A stretch of DNA of 57,237 nucleotides from the NCBI RefSeq assembly GCF_902489635.1, contig NZ_CABUAN010000010.1, positions 1 to 57,237 of the forward strand, in the 5' to 3' direction. The stretch comes from an uncultured Porphyromonas sp. Lineage in GTDB: Bacteria; Bacteroidota; Bacteroidia; Bacteroidales; Porphyromonadaceae. Position numbers and translations under genes: made by a program. Shown here piece after piece: positions 1-8,537 of this stretch (position 1 is its first letter; each line of letters opens with the position of its first letter). The notes under the pieces were generated by a model. It worked only from the letters and a program-made list of their open reading frames with translations. It was not told the origin of the DNA and did not search any database.

Positions 1-7
1 GTCAGGA

Positions 8-27
8 CAATCTTGCAAGCAAGATTG
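8..27. repeat. Perfect short inverted repeat
   Basis: The arms caatcttgc and gcaagattg (9 bp) are separated by 2 bases. It sits directly before a terminator hairpin and probably belongs to the 3' end of a gene left of the window. Confidence 0.6.
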
Positions 28-28
28 T

Positions 29-63
29 GAGACTGTTGACTTTTGCAACAGTCTCTTTTTTAT
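29..63 (+). terminator. Rho-independent terminator of an upstream gene
   Basis: The arms gagactgttg (29-38) and caacagtctc (46-55) form a 10-bp stem with a 7-base loop, followed at once by a run of T. It ends transcription entering from left of the window and isolates the sensor kinase gene that follows. Confidence 0.85.
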
Positions 64-133
64 CTCTTCTCTGCGACACAAGAGCTTCTGACCTTAAAGG
101 TCAAAAGCTTAGTCGCTCTAGTCTCTAAATATG

Positions 134-141
134 TATCTTTG
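134..141 (+). promoter_or_regulatory. Bacteroidota -7 element TATCTTTG
   Basis: TATCTTTG matches TAnnTTTG exactly. It overlaps the most upstream ATG of the following reading frame (131), which argues against that ATG and favours starts at 149 or 185. No clear TTG -33 element is visible at the usual distance. Confidence 0.55.
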
Positions 142-148
142 TGAACCG

Positions 149-3100
149 ATGAAGTCTTATCATCTACAGCAATACACTCCTATTATGACAATCCTAGCCC
201 TATGGCTACTAGTCATAGGAACTCTTCAGGCACAAAGCTTGGAGGGGGTGCAGAGCATACGCTACTCCAAGGAGCAGGGATTGCCACAGTGTCAGGTGAC
301 TAGGTTGATGCAAGATAGTCGCGGGTATATATGGGCTGGGACGAAGGCTGGTGTGGGTCGATTTGATGGCGTGCGGTTTCACCCCTTTACGGCATCTAGG
401 GAGGGGTTGTCAGCTGGAGAGGTCATCCATCTTGAGGAGGATGAAGATGGCTTTGTATGGGTCATTACGACGCAAGGTGTCTCACGAATCAGTGGCGATA
501 GTGTACAGACACTCCCTGTACCTCTGGCGAGACTATGTGCCGCAACCTTAGGTGGAGAGCGTACCCTGTGGTATGCCAAGCGGGATGCATCGTCTCGCTT
601 TGTAGTCGGTCGCTATGCAGAGGGGAGGCTGCAAGAGACGCCTCTCTCTCAAGGGGTCACCTGGGTAGACTCTCAGATGCGCTATGATAAGCTACACCAC
701 GACCTCTACCTCATAGGTTCGTATAGTGGCTCTGATAGGCTATTGCGGGTGACGAGAGAGGGGCGTATCACAACCGTTGACCTCCCTAAGCAACTACAGC
801 AACAGTCTAAGCGTCTGCTCTATGGACCTCGGGGCGAGGTCTGTATAGCCTTTAGCCGAGAGGTGGGGACGGTGGAGCTTTATGCTCTCTCTGCTAAGGG
901 GCTTAGTCGTATAGCTTCTTCTGTAGGAGGGCGTTGGGTAGAGCCACTCCCGATAGCTTGGTATGGGTTAAGCAACGTCATACTGCCGGGCTTACATGTA
1001 GGAGAGATACAGTTCCTAAATTATGGCGAGCTGATAAATCTTAGTAAGTATATATCGCAGTGGGGGTATATCACAGATATGGTCGTTAACCAACAGGGGG
1101 GCATCTATCTTGGTACAGAGCGCGGTATGCTACAGGTATTGCCTGATGCGGTTCAGCTCTACGATGCGAAGCTACTGCCTGAGGTGTGGGGCTGTGTCGC
1201 TGGCGATGATGGCACGATATACGCTAGCTCCTTTACGCACGGGATCAAGCGCATCCGTGGCGATCAGGTAGAGTCGCTCTCACTTACTAGCGAGCTAGAT
1301 AAAGAGTACTACTTTCATCCTGTACGAGATAGCCGTGGGGTGCTTTACTTCCCACACTCTAACGGTGTGAGACGTTATAATCCGAAGAGTGGTAAGGTCT
1401 CAGAGCTAGAGCATACAGGGGTGTATGAGCAGCTCTGCTTCTATACCTATTACGATGCTCAGCGTCGGCTTATATGGGGTGGAGGTATGGGGAGCTTTGC
1501 TATATGGGACGAAGAGGGTAAAGTACAGCGTACAGTCACACAATATAAGAGTGTTACAATACAGGGTAATATACTCTCCATCACACGGGACTCTGTCGGG
1601 AGCTACTGGCTGGGTGGTAGAGAGATTTACCGCTATGACTACGACACAGGAGCGTTAGTTAGGTATGCTAACGAGCGAGGCGCCCCATACTTCTGTATGG
1701 AGATGGCGACAGATGCGTATGGCACGACTTGGTTTGCCACTGATATGGGACTATGCTACTACGATGCTAAGCAAGATCAAATCTGCGTAGTAGATGATCC
1801 CGAGTTCCAAGAGGTGACCGCCCTCGTCCTACCGATAGATAGCGAGCGACTACTGGTGTCGCAGGGCGATCGGCTCTGTATCATCGATCTCAAAGCATTT
1901 CATCGTACGAGACGAGTGAAACTGTGGGGCTATATCGATGCGTCCAATGGTTTTCGTGTAGAGGAGCCTGGGCAGGCTGGCGCATATATGGACTCTCAGG
2001 GCAACATTTGGGTGACCAGTAGTTCGCATCTAGCGTCTATTCGCCCCAAACTATTAAGACCGACAGCTACGCACGGAGCCAAGCTCTTCTTCTCCTATTA
2101 TGATAACACGCCTATACTATATAATCAGCGACGAGTGAGCCTCCCGACCAATAGAACGTCTGTGACCATTTCGCTTACGACGCTTGCCTATAGTCGTCCC
2201 TATCCGCTGGTGTATCGCTATCGTACGAGTAGCACAGCCCCTTGGAGCAAGGCTCAGGATGAGGATTATATCGTCTTGACCAACTTGCCTCATGGCACGA
2301 CGACACTGCAGGTGCAGGTGCTATACAAAGGGACTGATAAGGTCTGCTCGGAGCAGGAGCTATATGAACTAGAGATATCGGTGAGGCGAGCCTTCTATAA
2401 TCAAGGGTGGTTTGTCCCGAGCATTGTCCTCTTACTGCTGCTAGCCATCGTGGGGAGTGTGCTCCTCCTGCTATGTACTAAGCGACGCCTCTCTGAGACT
2501 ATTACGCAAGCTCAGGTCGCTGAGATGGATACGATACAAGCTCAACTCAATCCACACTTTGTCTACAATGTCCTGACCTCGGTACAGGCTAAGGTACACT
2601 TACAGAAAACCGAAGAGGCCGAGCAGCAGTTGATCAGTCTGAGTCGGCTCATACGAGCATTCCTCCATAGTTCGATACAAAGCTCTGTAAGTGCGCTAGA
2701 CTCTACACTAGCACAGCACTGGACTACGCTACAGCGGGAGCTAGAGCTGACGGAGCAGTTTGTGAGCTTTCAGCAGGAGCTACACCCAGATGCTTTTGCC
2801 TTTCAGATTACCATTGACGAGGCTATATCTTCCGATCAGGTTTGTATACCTCCGATGCTCTTGCAGCCCTTTGTGGAGAATGCTATAAGTCACGGACTAC
2901 TGCCTCTCAATGATGCCCGTAGAGCAATGCTACAAGTCTCCATCTCTCTAGACCAACAGAGTGGAGCCATATCCATCCAGATAGCTGACAATGGTATCGG
3001 CATACAGCAAGCCCAAAAGCTACAACACAAGTCCAAGCTCAGCTATCACTCCTATGGCCTGGAGCTAACGAAGAAGCGTATCCACCTCCTCAATCGACTA

Positions 3101-3184
3101 GGCTATGCGATAGACCTCGGTATAGACTCTTCGGAGCAAGGAACCACCATCACACTACGCTTACCACCTCATTATCGCCTATAA
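149..3184 (+). CDS. LytS-type sensor histidine kinase with beta-propeller sensor
   Basis: This is a membrane sensor kinase. A signal-like hydrophobic N-terminus is followed by propeller repeats of the two-component-regulator type (GYIWAGT, DGFVWVIT, GGIYLGT, GTTWFAT, GNIWVTS), spread over about residues 40-640. A Y_Y_Y-like domain follows (YPLVYRYR), then one membrane segment near residues 755-777. The kinase part has the LytS-family phospho-acceptor motif LNPHFVYN (His near 802), the N box LQPFVENAISHG and the ATP-binding DNGIGI. The frame opens at 131, but a -7 promoter element covers that ATG; 149 or 185 is more likely, and both leave a signal sequence. It lies 4 bases from a LytTR response regulator, its obvious partner. 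The ligand is unknown. Unlike SusR-type hybrid regulators, it has no fused receiver or AraC domain. Confidence 0.92.
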   Translation: MKSYHLQQYTPIMTILALWLLVIGTLQAQSLEGVQSIRYSKEQGLPQCQVTRLMQDSRGYIWAGTKAGVGRFDGVRFHPFTASREGLSAGEVIHLEEDEDGFVWVITTQGVSRISGDSVQTLPVPLARLCAATLGGERTLWYAKRDASSRFVVGRYAEGRLQETPLSQGVTWVDSQMRYDKLHHDLYLIGSYSGSDRLLRVTREGRITTVDLPKQLQQQSKRLLYGPRGEVCIAFSREVGTVELYALSAKGLSRIASSVGGRWVEPLPIAWYGLSNVILPGLHVGEIQFLNYGELINLSKYISQWGYITDMVVNQQGGIYLGTERGMLQVLPDAVQLYDAKLLPEVWGCVAGDDGTIYASSFTHGIKRIRGDQVESLSLTSELDKEYYFHPVRDSRGVLYFPHSNGVRRYNPKSGKVSELEHTGVYEQLCFYTYYDAQRRLIWGGGMGSFAIWDEEGKVQRTVTQYKSVTIQGNILSITRDSVGSYWLGGREIYRYDYDTGALVRYANERGAPYFCMEMATDAYGTTWFATDMGLCYYDAKQDQICVVDDPEFQEVTALVLPIDSERLLVSQGDRLCIIDLKAFHRTRRVKLWGYIDASNGFRVEEPGQAGAYMDSQGNIWVTSSSHLASIRPKLLRPTATHGAKLFFSYYDNTPILYNQRRVSLPTNRTSVTISLTTLAYSRPYPLVYRYRTSSTAPWSKAQDEDYIVLTNLPHGTTTLQVQVLYKGTDKVCSEQELYELEISVRRAFYNQGWFVPSIVLLLLLAIVGSVLLLLCTKRRLSETITQAQVAEMDTIQAQLNPHFVYNVLTSVQAKVHLQKTEEAEQQLISLSRLIRAFLHSSIQSSVSALDSTLAQHWTTLQRELELTEQFVSFQQELHPDAFAFQITIDEAISSDQVCIPPMLLQPFVENAISHGLLPLNDARRAMLQVSISLDQQSGAISIQIADNGIGIQQAQKLQHKSKLSYHSYGLELTKKRIHLLNRLGYAIDLGIDSSEQGTTITLRLPPHYRL

Positions 3185-3188
3185 ATCT

Positions 3189-3968
3189 ATGTTTACAACT
3201 ATCCCACCACTACGGACCATAATCGCTGACGACTCTCCCGAGATCTTGGCTCTGATGCGTTCTTTAGTCGAGGAGGTAGCCCCAACGCTAGAGATTGTTG
3301 CGACTTGTACCTCGCTGGCAAAGGTAGATCTAGCCATCAAGAAATTTGCCCCCCAGCTACTCATCTTGGACATACAGTTTGCTCCTGAGGGGCGGACCGC
3401 CTTTGACCTACTAGAGGAGTGGCAAAACTTCCGACAGTTTCAGCTCATCATCTTCTCTGGGCACTGTGAGTTTAAGTATGCGCAGCAAGCAATCTATGAG
3501 GGAGCCGTTGCCTTTCTCGACAAGCCTATAGACAAGGAGTCGCTACGCTCAGCTATCGAAAAGGCTGCTCAGCGTATCTATCAGTCGCATGAGACGAGTA
3601 CCGCATCTACCCCAAGCGACCAGACTGGTAAGTGGCTACAAGTCTCCACAGCGGTAGACACGCGCATCTTCCATAGTAATCAGATCGTATACATACAGTC
3701 TAGTGACGGGGGGTGTAAGATCTATCTATCTGATGGAGAGGAGATCTACAGCACTAAGAACATAGGTGTCTACGATAGAGAGCTACAGGGACTACACATC
3801 TTCGTTAGGACGCATCAGAGCTACATCGTCAATCTTAACTACATCCAGGGCTACACAAATCGCACCGAACGCAAGCTCATACTGCGCTCTCCTTTTCCTC
3901 AGTTACCCAGCTCCAAGATTGGCTTCAAGAACCTCAATCATTTCTTCTCCCAAAACCGAGAAGACTAG
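3189..3968 (+). CDS. LytTR-family DNA-binding response regulator
   Basis: This is the cytoplasmic partner of the preceding kinase. An N-terminal receiver domain has the acidic pair in IIADDSPE, the phospho-acceptor Asp in LLILDIQF (about residue 61) and the conserved Lys in FLDKPID. The C-terminal LytTR domain (about residues 150-255) carries the typical FVRTHQSYIVNLNYIQGY segment, which binds DNA as beta strands. At 259 residues it has normal family length. It starts 4 bases after the kinase stop, so the two are co-transcribed. The target genes cannot be told from the window; the gene downstream has its own promoter-like sequence. Confidence 0.93.
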   Translation: MFTTIPPLRTIIADDSPEILALMRSLVEEVAPTLEIVATCTSLAKVDLAIKKFAPQLLILDIQFAPEGRTAFDLLEEWQNFRQFQLIIFSGHCEFKYAQQAIYEGAVAFLDKPIDKESLRSAIEKAAQRIYQSHETSTASTPSDQTGKWLQVSTAVDTRIFHSNQIVYIQSSDGGCKIYLSDGEEIYSTKNIGVYDRELQGLHIFVRTHQSYIVNLNYIQGYTNRTERKLILRSPFPQLPSSKIGFKNLNHFFSQNRED

Positions 3969-4004
3969 CGATAAGTCGTAAGCTCCTTTTTGCCGTGAAG
4001 CTCC

Positions 4005-4026
4005 AGTGCCAACCCCTATTGGCACT
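4005..4026. terminator. Small hairpin after the response regulator gene
   Basis: agtgccaa (4005-4012) pairs with ttggcact (4019-4026). No strong T run follows, so this is a weak terminator or an RNA 3'-end hairpin. Confidence 0.45.
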
Positions 4027-4049
4027 ACAGTTTCATAGGTAGGGAACTA

Positions 4050-4079
4050 TTGGCGTCTCTGCACTTTTTTGTATCTTCG
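4050..4079 (+). promoter_or_regulatory. Promoter for the DUF2807-like gene
   Basis: TTG at 4050-4052 and TATCTTCG at 4072-4079 are 19 bp apart, close to the Bacteroidota sigma-ABfr pattern; the last element has one mismatch to TAnnTTTG. The predicted transcript would have a leader of about 85 bases. Confidence 0.5.
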
Positions 4080-4169
4080 TTGCTACAAATGAGGTGATTC
4101 GTCTCTTGATGCCGAGTTATCCTCATAGCAATACTGACAAACCGACACCTAAAAACATCCAGAGTCTCT

Positions 4170-5105
4170 ATGAAAAAACGCAATATATCTCACGCTCGTC
4201 TCACCCCTAAGCTCTCTGACATACCGATTTCAAAGGGTCTGCGCAGATGGCGACAAGGAGTTATCGCTGGTAGCACCCTCGCCTCAGGCGTGGCGGTGAC
4301 CGCCTTGGCTCTCGTCTACTGGCAGCGTCATAGGCGTAGCAAGAGTTACAGCTACGCTACTAGGACCTTTGACACGCTAGAGGTGGGGACGGGCGTTCAA
4401 CTACAGATCAAGTTTGACACCGTATCACACGCCTCGCTCAGAGTCTCCTACCCCAATGCGCTGCGACGTCGTGTGAAGGTGCGCGTAGCGGACAACACGC
4501 TATCCATCAGACGTCTACCTTATCGCAACCGATGGGTACCGGGAGAGGTCTTTGCCGAGCTCACCTTACCCTCGATCAGCCAGCTGCGCGTGGTCGGGGA
4601 TGCCAAGGTGGTAGCGACGGGATGCAACAAGCTCGATACACCCTTTGACTTGCTACAGATTGGTGGGCAGGTAGAGGGTTTGACCATCGATGCGCACTAC
4701 GCAGAGGTGCAGTTGCGTGGCAATGCAAAGGCCGATCTCTACCTCTCGTGTGACCAATCCTTCATAAGCTACAGTGGCTCTCCGGTAGTACGTGCGGTGC
4801 TGCAATCGGAGGGACAAGCGCATATCACAGCGACTGGCTCAGGAAGTGCCACACTCCTCGGACAGACCAAGGAACTCGCCCTGACAGCCTCCGATCGCTC
4901 TGTGGTGCGGGCTGACACACTGACTGTCGAGGCGGCTAACGCGTTGCTCTCTGACAGCGCTGAGTGCTACCTACAGGTGACCGATCGACTCTCCTATACG
5001 CTCTGCAACGACTCCAAGCTAGGACTTACCCAACAGCCGAAGCGCATAGTGAAAGCTGAGGTTCTTGACTCGGCAACATTGGAGACGCTAGACGGGAAGC
5101 GTTAA
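4170..5105 (+). CDS. DUF2807-like (GIN-domain) membrane-anchored protein
   Basis: A basic N-terminus is followed by one hydrophobic segment (GVIAGSTLASGVAVTALALVYW, roughly residues 30-51). The rest is a repetitive beta-rich region with short alternating polar and hydrophobic strands (FDTLEVGTGVQLQIKF, LSIRRLPY, ELTLPSISQLRVVGDAKV, LTASDRSVVRADTLTV). This is the pattern of DUF2807, called the auto-transporter adhesin head GIN domain, which forms a right-handed beta helix. Its function is not established. The protein is probably anchored in the inner membrane with the beta helix outside the cytoplasm. Its own promoter-like sequence lies upstream and a BI-1 family gene follows after 64 bases. 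Confidence 0.7.
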   Translation: MKKRNISHARLTPKLSDIPISKGLRRWRQGVIAGSTLASGVAVTALALVYWQRHRRSKSYSYATRTFDTLEVGTGVQLQIKFDTVSHASLRVSYPNALRRRVKVRVADNTLSIRRLPYRNRWVPGEVFAELTLPSISQLRVVGDAKVVATGCNKLDTPFDLLQIGGQVEGLTIDAHYAEVQLRGNAKADLYLSCDQSFISYSGSPVVRAVLQSEGQAHITATGSGSATLLGQTKELALTASDRSVVRADTLTVEAANALLSDSAECYLQVTDRLSYTLCNDSKLGLTQQPKRIVKAEVLDSATLETLDGKR

Positions 5106-5169
5106 ACTTCTCTCTCACTCCCCTATCTGATACAGACAAGACTATGAAACACATTAATATCATAATGCT

Positions 5170-5895
5170 ATGACAACACCCCCTCCCTACAACCCCTCTG
5201 ACTACACGACCCCACAGGGGCAAACCTATATGGCCACTCCTATGGTGAGCAAGGTGATGCGTAAGACCTTCGGCTGGATGACTATGTGCCTGCTGATCAC
5301 AGCGCTGACCGCTATGGGAGTCGTAAACTCAGGACTCTTCTACCAGATAGCTTCATCGGGAGCTATGTGGCTACTCATCATCGCGGAGCTAGTCGTGGTC
5401 TTCGTCCTCTCGGCGCGCATCCACAAGATGAGTGTGACGACGGCTACCATTATGCTGATTGTCTACTCGGCGCTCAACGGCGCGACGCTCTCTGTCATCT
5501 TTGTAGTATATAGTCTCGGGTCGATTGCGAAGACCTTCTTCATAACCACCGGCATGTTTGGCGTGATGGCACTCGTGGGTGCTACCACCAAGCGGGATCT
5601 ATCTAAGATGGGCTCTATCCTATTCATGGCACTGATAGGCCTCATCATTGCTTCGCTGGTCAATCTCTTCCTTCGCTCGAGCGGTCTGGACTGGATCATT
5701 AGCCTCATCGGCGTGGTACTCTTCACCGCTCTGACTGCTTATGACGTGCAGCGTGTGAAGCGTCTAGCTACTGAGACAGACCTCTATGACGATACGCAGG
5801 TGGGACGGCTGGCTGTCATCAGTGCCTTGTCGCTCTATCTAGACTTTATCAACCTATTCCTATACCTCTTGAGGTTCTTCGGACGTAACGACTGA
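5170..5895 (+). CDS. Bax inhibitor-1 / YccA family membrane protein
   Basis: The 241-residue polytopic protein has six or seven hydrophobic segments starting at about residue 35 (FGWMTMCLLITALTAMGVV). Near the C-terminus it has the family signature around ALTAYDVQRVKRLA and ends in a hydrophobic helix (LYLDFINLFLYLLRFFG). The short N-terminal tail is Pro- and Thr-rich. Members are inner-membrane proteins; some homologues are pH-sensitive calcium leak channels, but the role here is unknown. It is followed after 21 bases by porQ. Confidence 0.9.
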   Translation: MTTPPPYNPSDYTTPQGQTYMATPMVSKVMRKTFGWMTMCLLITALTAMGVVNSGLFYQIASSGAMWLLIIAELVVVFVLSARIHKMSVTTATIMLIVYSALNGATLSVIFVVYSLGSIAKTFFITTGMFGVMALVGATTKRDLSKMGSILFMALIGLIIASLVNLFLRSSGLDWIISLIGVVLFTALTAYDVQRVKRLATETDLYDDTQVGRLAVISALSLYLDFINLFLYLLRFFGRND

Positions 5896-5916
5896 TAGCC
5901 CCTCTACTACAGATCT

Positions 5917-6918
5917 ATGCCTCGAGCATCTCTTTGGAGTCCAGTACTCCTATTACTTTTCGGCCTCCTCCCCTATACAGCTGTACGGGGGCAGGAGGCT
6001 CATACTTTTGGCTTCCTGCTACAGCCCCCCTCAGCACAGTCGCTCGCTATGGGCGGCAAGGTAATATCCTATATAGATGCAAACCCAGGGCTAGCTCTGG
6101 ACAACCCCGCACTCTATGGACATGAGGTGGCGGGACGAATGTTTCTCTCCTACTTTAACTACATGCGTGGCACGCACAGTGCCAATGCGCTCTACGGGCT
6201 ACCTGTCGGTGAACGGGGTGCCTGGGCAGTCGCTCTGCGCAGTACTTATTACGGTAAGATGCAGGGATATGATACGAAGGGGGTGGCGACGGCTCCTTTT
6301 CAGGCGATGGAGATGGCACTCTCGGGACTTTACAGCTACGACCTGACCGACAGACTACGTGGTGGTTTGGCACTCAAGATGCTCTATGGGCAGATCGAGC
6401 ACTACTCTGCTTTTGCCCTCGTAGCTGACGCCGGGCTGAGCTATTACCGCTCCGACTGGGGCACATCGCTAGGTATGACCATCTCTAATGTGGGCGGTAT
6501 GCTCAAGAGCTACGGCCTCTCGCGTCGTATGCCACAGTGGGACGTGCGTCTCGGTATGTCGCAGCGACTGGCGCATGCTCCGATACGCTTTCACCTTACC
6601 ATACAGGGGCTGACTCCTTATAATATACAGACGTGGGGTGCGGGTCGATCGACAGGTATCCGTGTAGCAAGCCACTTAGCGGGTGGCGTGGAGTTTGTGC
6701 CGTCTGAGCAGTTTTGGGTAGGCATCGGGTACAATGCGAAGCAAGCAGTGGACCTCTCAGAGCGAGGAGCTAAGAGCCTGAGTGGCCTGTCGGCTGGTGT
6801 GGGCTTTAATCAGAGGCACTACCGCCTAGCACTCGGCGCGACCTATTATACCCCACAGATGTTGGGGCTGATGTTTTCATTCTCCACAACCTTTGGCAAT
6901 GACAAGTATGTCTACTAA
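5917..6918 (+). CDS. porQ: Type IX secretion system protein PorQ
   Basis: The 333-residue protein has a signal peptide ending near VRGQEA and an outer-membrane beta-barrel pattern of the PorV/PorQ (FadL-like) type. The PSAQSLAMGG motif followed by NPALY resembles the PSARAAGLADMG...NPAKY region of PorV, found in this window at 11188. In P. gingivalis PorQ is required for type IX secretion. The last bases overlap the start of cmk, and ispH follows; I recall the same porQ-cmk arrangement from P. gingivalis, which supports the call. Another FadL/PorV-like barrel is the alternative. Confidence 0.82.
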   Translation: MPRASLWSPVLLLLFGLLPYTAVRGQEAHTFGFLLQPPSAQSLAMGGKVISYIDANPGLALDNPALYGHEVAGRMFLSYFNYMRGTHSANALYGLPVGERGAWAVALRSTYYGKMQGYDTKGVATAPFQAMEMALSGLYSYDLTDRLRGGLALKMLYGQIEHYSAFALVADAGLSYYRSDWGTSLGMTISNVGGMLKSYGLSRRMPQWDVRLGMSQRLAHAPIRFHLTIQGLTPYNIQTWGAGRSTGIRVASHLAGGVEFVPSEQFWVGIGYNAKQAVDLSERGAKSLSGLSAGVGFNQRHYRLALGATYYTPQMLGLMFSFSTTFGNDKYVY

Positions 6919-7618
6919 GCAGATACAGATAGCGATCGATGGTTACAGTGCCTGTGGCAAGAGTACGCTAGCCCGTGCGCTCGCCAGGGATCTGGGCTAC
7001 ACCTACGTGGATAGCGGTGCGATGTATCGTGCCGTGGCGCTCTTTGCGATGCGCCGTGGGCTATGGGATGGTGAGCAGTTTGACCTAGATAAGCTACGCC
7101 AAGAGCTAGAGGGTGTGCAGGTGACCTTTGACCCTCAGACGGGGCACACGCTCCTCAATGGTGAGGATGTCGAGTCTGAGATCCGCACGCTAGAGGTGTC
7201 TCGTCCGGCTAGTGTCGTGGCGAGCTATGACTTCGTACGTACGCTGCTTGTGGCTCAGCAGCAGCGTCTAGGCGAGGCGGGTGGTATCGTGATGGATGGT
7301 CGAGATATTGGGACGGTTGTCTTCCCAGAGGCTGAGCTCAAGATCTTTCTCACAGCAACGCCAGAGGTGCGTGCGCAGCGTCGCTACGATGAGCTGCGTG
7401 GCAAAGGCGACCAGACAACAACGATGGAGATGGTCTCGGCCGATCTAAAGGATCGCGACTACCGCGACTCACACAGAGCGATCAATCCGCTCCGCCAAGC
7501 TGAGGATGCGGTCGTCATAGATAATAGTGTACTCTCTATAGATGAGCAGGCTGCCATGGCTCTAGCTCTAGCACGACAGAGAGAAAGAGCAGAGGTAGAT
7601 AAGGGTGAAGGCGAATAA
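6908..7618 (+). CDS. cmk: Cytidylate kinase
   Basis: The enzyme phosphorylates CMP and dCMP with ATP. The P-loop IDGYSACGKSTLAR lies at the N-terminus, followed by the substrate segment YVDSGAMYRAVALFAMR, the DGRDIGTVVFPEAELKIFLTA motif and the RDYRDSHR region, all typical of Cmk. The frame also opens upstream with TTG at 6893 and ATG at 6899. The ATG at 6908 was chosen because it starts MSTKQIQIAIDG right before the P-loop and overlaps the porQ stop by 11 bases, indicating translational coupling. It overlaps ispH by 14 bases. Confidence 0.95.
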   Translation: MSTKQIQIAIDGYSACGKSTLARALARDLGYTYVDSGAMYRAVALFAMRRGLWDGEQFDLDKLRQELEGVQVTFDPQTGHTLLNGEDVESEIRTLEVSRPASVVASYDFVRTLLVAQQQRLGEAGGIVMDGRDIGTVVFPEAELKIFLTATPEVRAQRRYDELRGKGDQTTTMEMVSADLKDRDYRDSHRAINPLRQAEDAVVIDNSVLSIDEQAAMALALARQRERAEVDKGEGE

Positions 7619-8525
7619 TCAGATAGGACGTGTCGAGATAGACCCCGAGTCGGGCTTCTGCTTTGGCGTCATCAAGGCGGTCTCTCGTGCGGAGGAGATC
7701 TTGCGTCAGGAGCATGGCGAGCCTCTCTACTGTCTAGGCGACATCGTCCACAATCGTGCTCAGGTGGATCGGCTAGAGTCGCTTGGCATGCGAACGATAG
7801 ACCACGAGCAGTTTAGCTGTCTGAGCAATGCACGGGTACTATACCGAGCTCATGGTGAGCCTCCCGCCTCTTACACTTATGCTGCAGAGCATGGCATAGA
7901 GGTGGTCGATGCGACTTGCCCCGTCGTGCTGAGACTACAGCAGAAGGTGAGACAAGCGTATCTCCAGCATGCGGAGGATGATACGCAGATCGTCATCTTT
8001 GGCAAGCCTGGACATGCAGAGGTCAATGGACTGGTCGGGCAGACCGATGGCAAGGCGATTGTGGTGCGAGAGCCTAAGGACTTAGACTTGATCGACTTCT
8101 CTCGCTCTGTCGAGCTCTTTTCGCAGACCACCATGCAGGAGGATCAGCTCGAGGAGATGCTTTCGCTCATCAAGAGCCGTCTGAGTGACTCTGCAACGCT
8201 CATTTATCACAACACCATCTGCCAGCAGGTGGCGCGTCGCATTCCCAATATCCGAGAATTTGCCAAGAGCCATGATCGCATCTTCTTTGTCTCCGATCAG
8301 AAGAGCTCCAACGGACGTGTCCTCTATCAGAACTGCCTCGAGGTCAATCCGAATACGACCTTCATCACCTATCCCTCCGAACTGACCTACGACTTAGTCC
8401 CCTCACACGAGGAGTCTATCGGCGTGTGCGGAGCCACGAGCACCTCGCGAGAGCAACTGCAAGAGATCGCCGAGATCATCACCCGTTGGATGCAACAAAG
8501 ACAAGATGCTACTCAGTCAAATTAA
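7605..8525 (+). CDS. ispH: 4-hydroxy-3-methylbut-2-enyl diphosphate reductase
   Basis: This iron-sulfur enzyme performs the last step of the MEP isoprenoid pathway, forming IPP and DMAPP. The three cluster cysteines are visible in SGFCFGVIKAV, VDATCPVVLRLQ and YHNTICQQV; GKPGHAEVNGL and the C-terminal GVCGATSTSREQLQEI complete the family pattern. It starts with GTG at 7605 within the end of cmk. Length (306 residues) is normal. Another pathway enzyme gene, ispF, lies further along the same strand at 12382. Confidence 0.95.
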   Translation: MKANNQIGRVEIDPESGFCFGVIKAVSRAEEILRQEHGEPLYCLGDIVHNRAQVDRLESLGMRTIDHEQFSCLSNARVLYRAHGEPPASYTYAAEHGIEVVDATCPVVLRLQQKVRQAYLQHAEDDTQIVIFGKPGHAEVNGLVGQTDGKAIVVREPKDLDLIDFSRSVELFSQTTMQEDQLEEMLSLIKSRLSDSATLIYHNTICQQVARRIPNIREFAKSHDRIFFVSDQKSSNGRVLYQNCLEVNPNTTFITYPSELTYDLVPSHEESIGVCGATSTSREQLQEIAEIITRWMQQRQDATQSN

Positions 8526-8537
8526 ACAACACACCTT

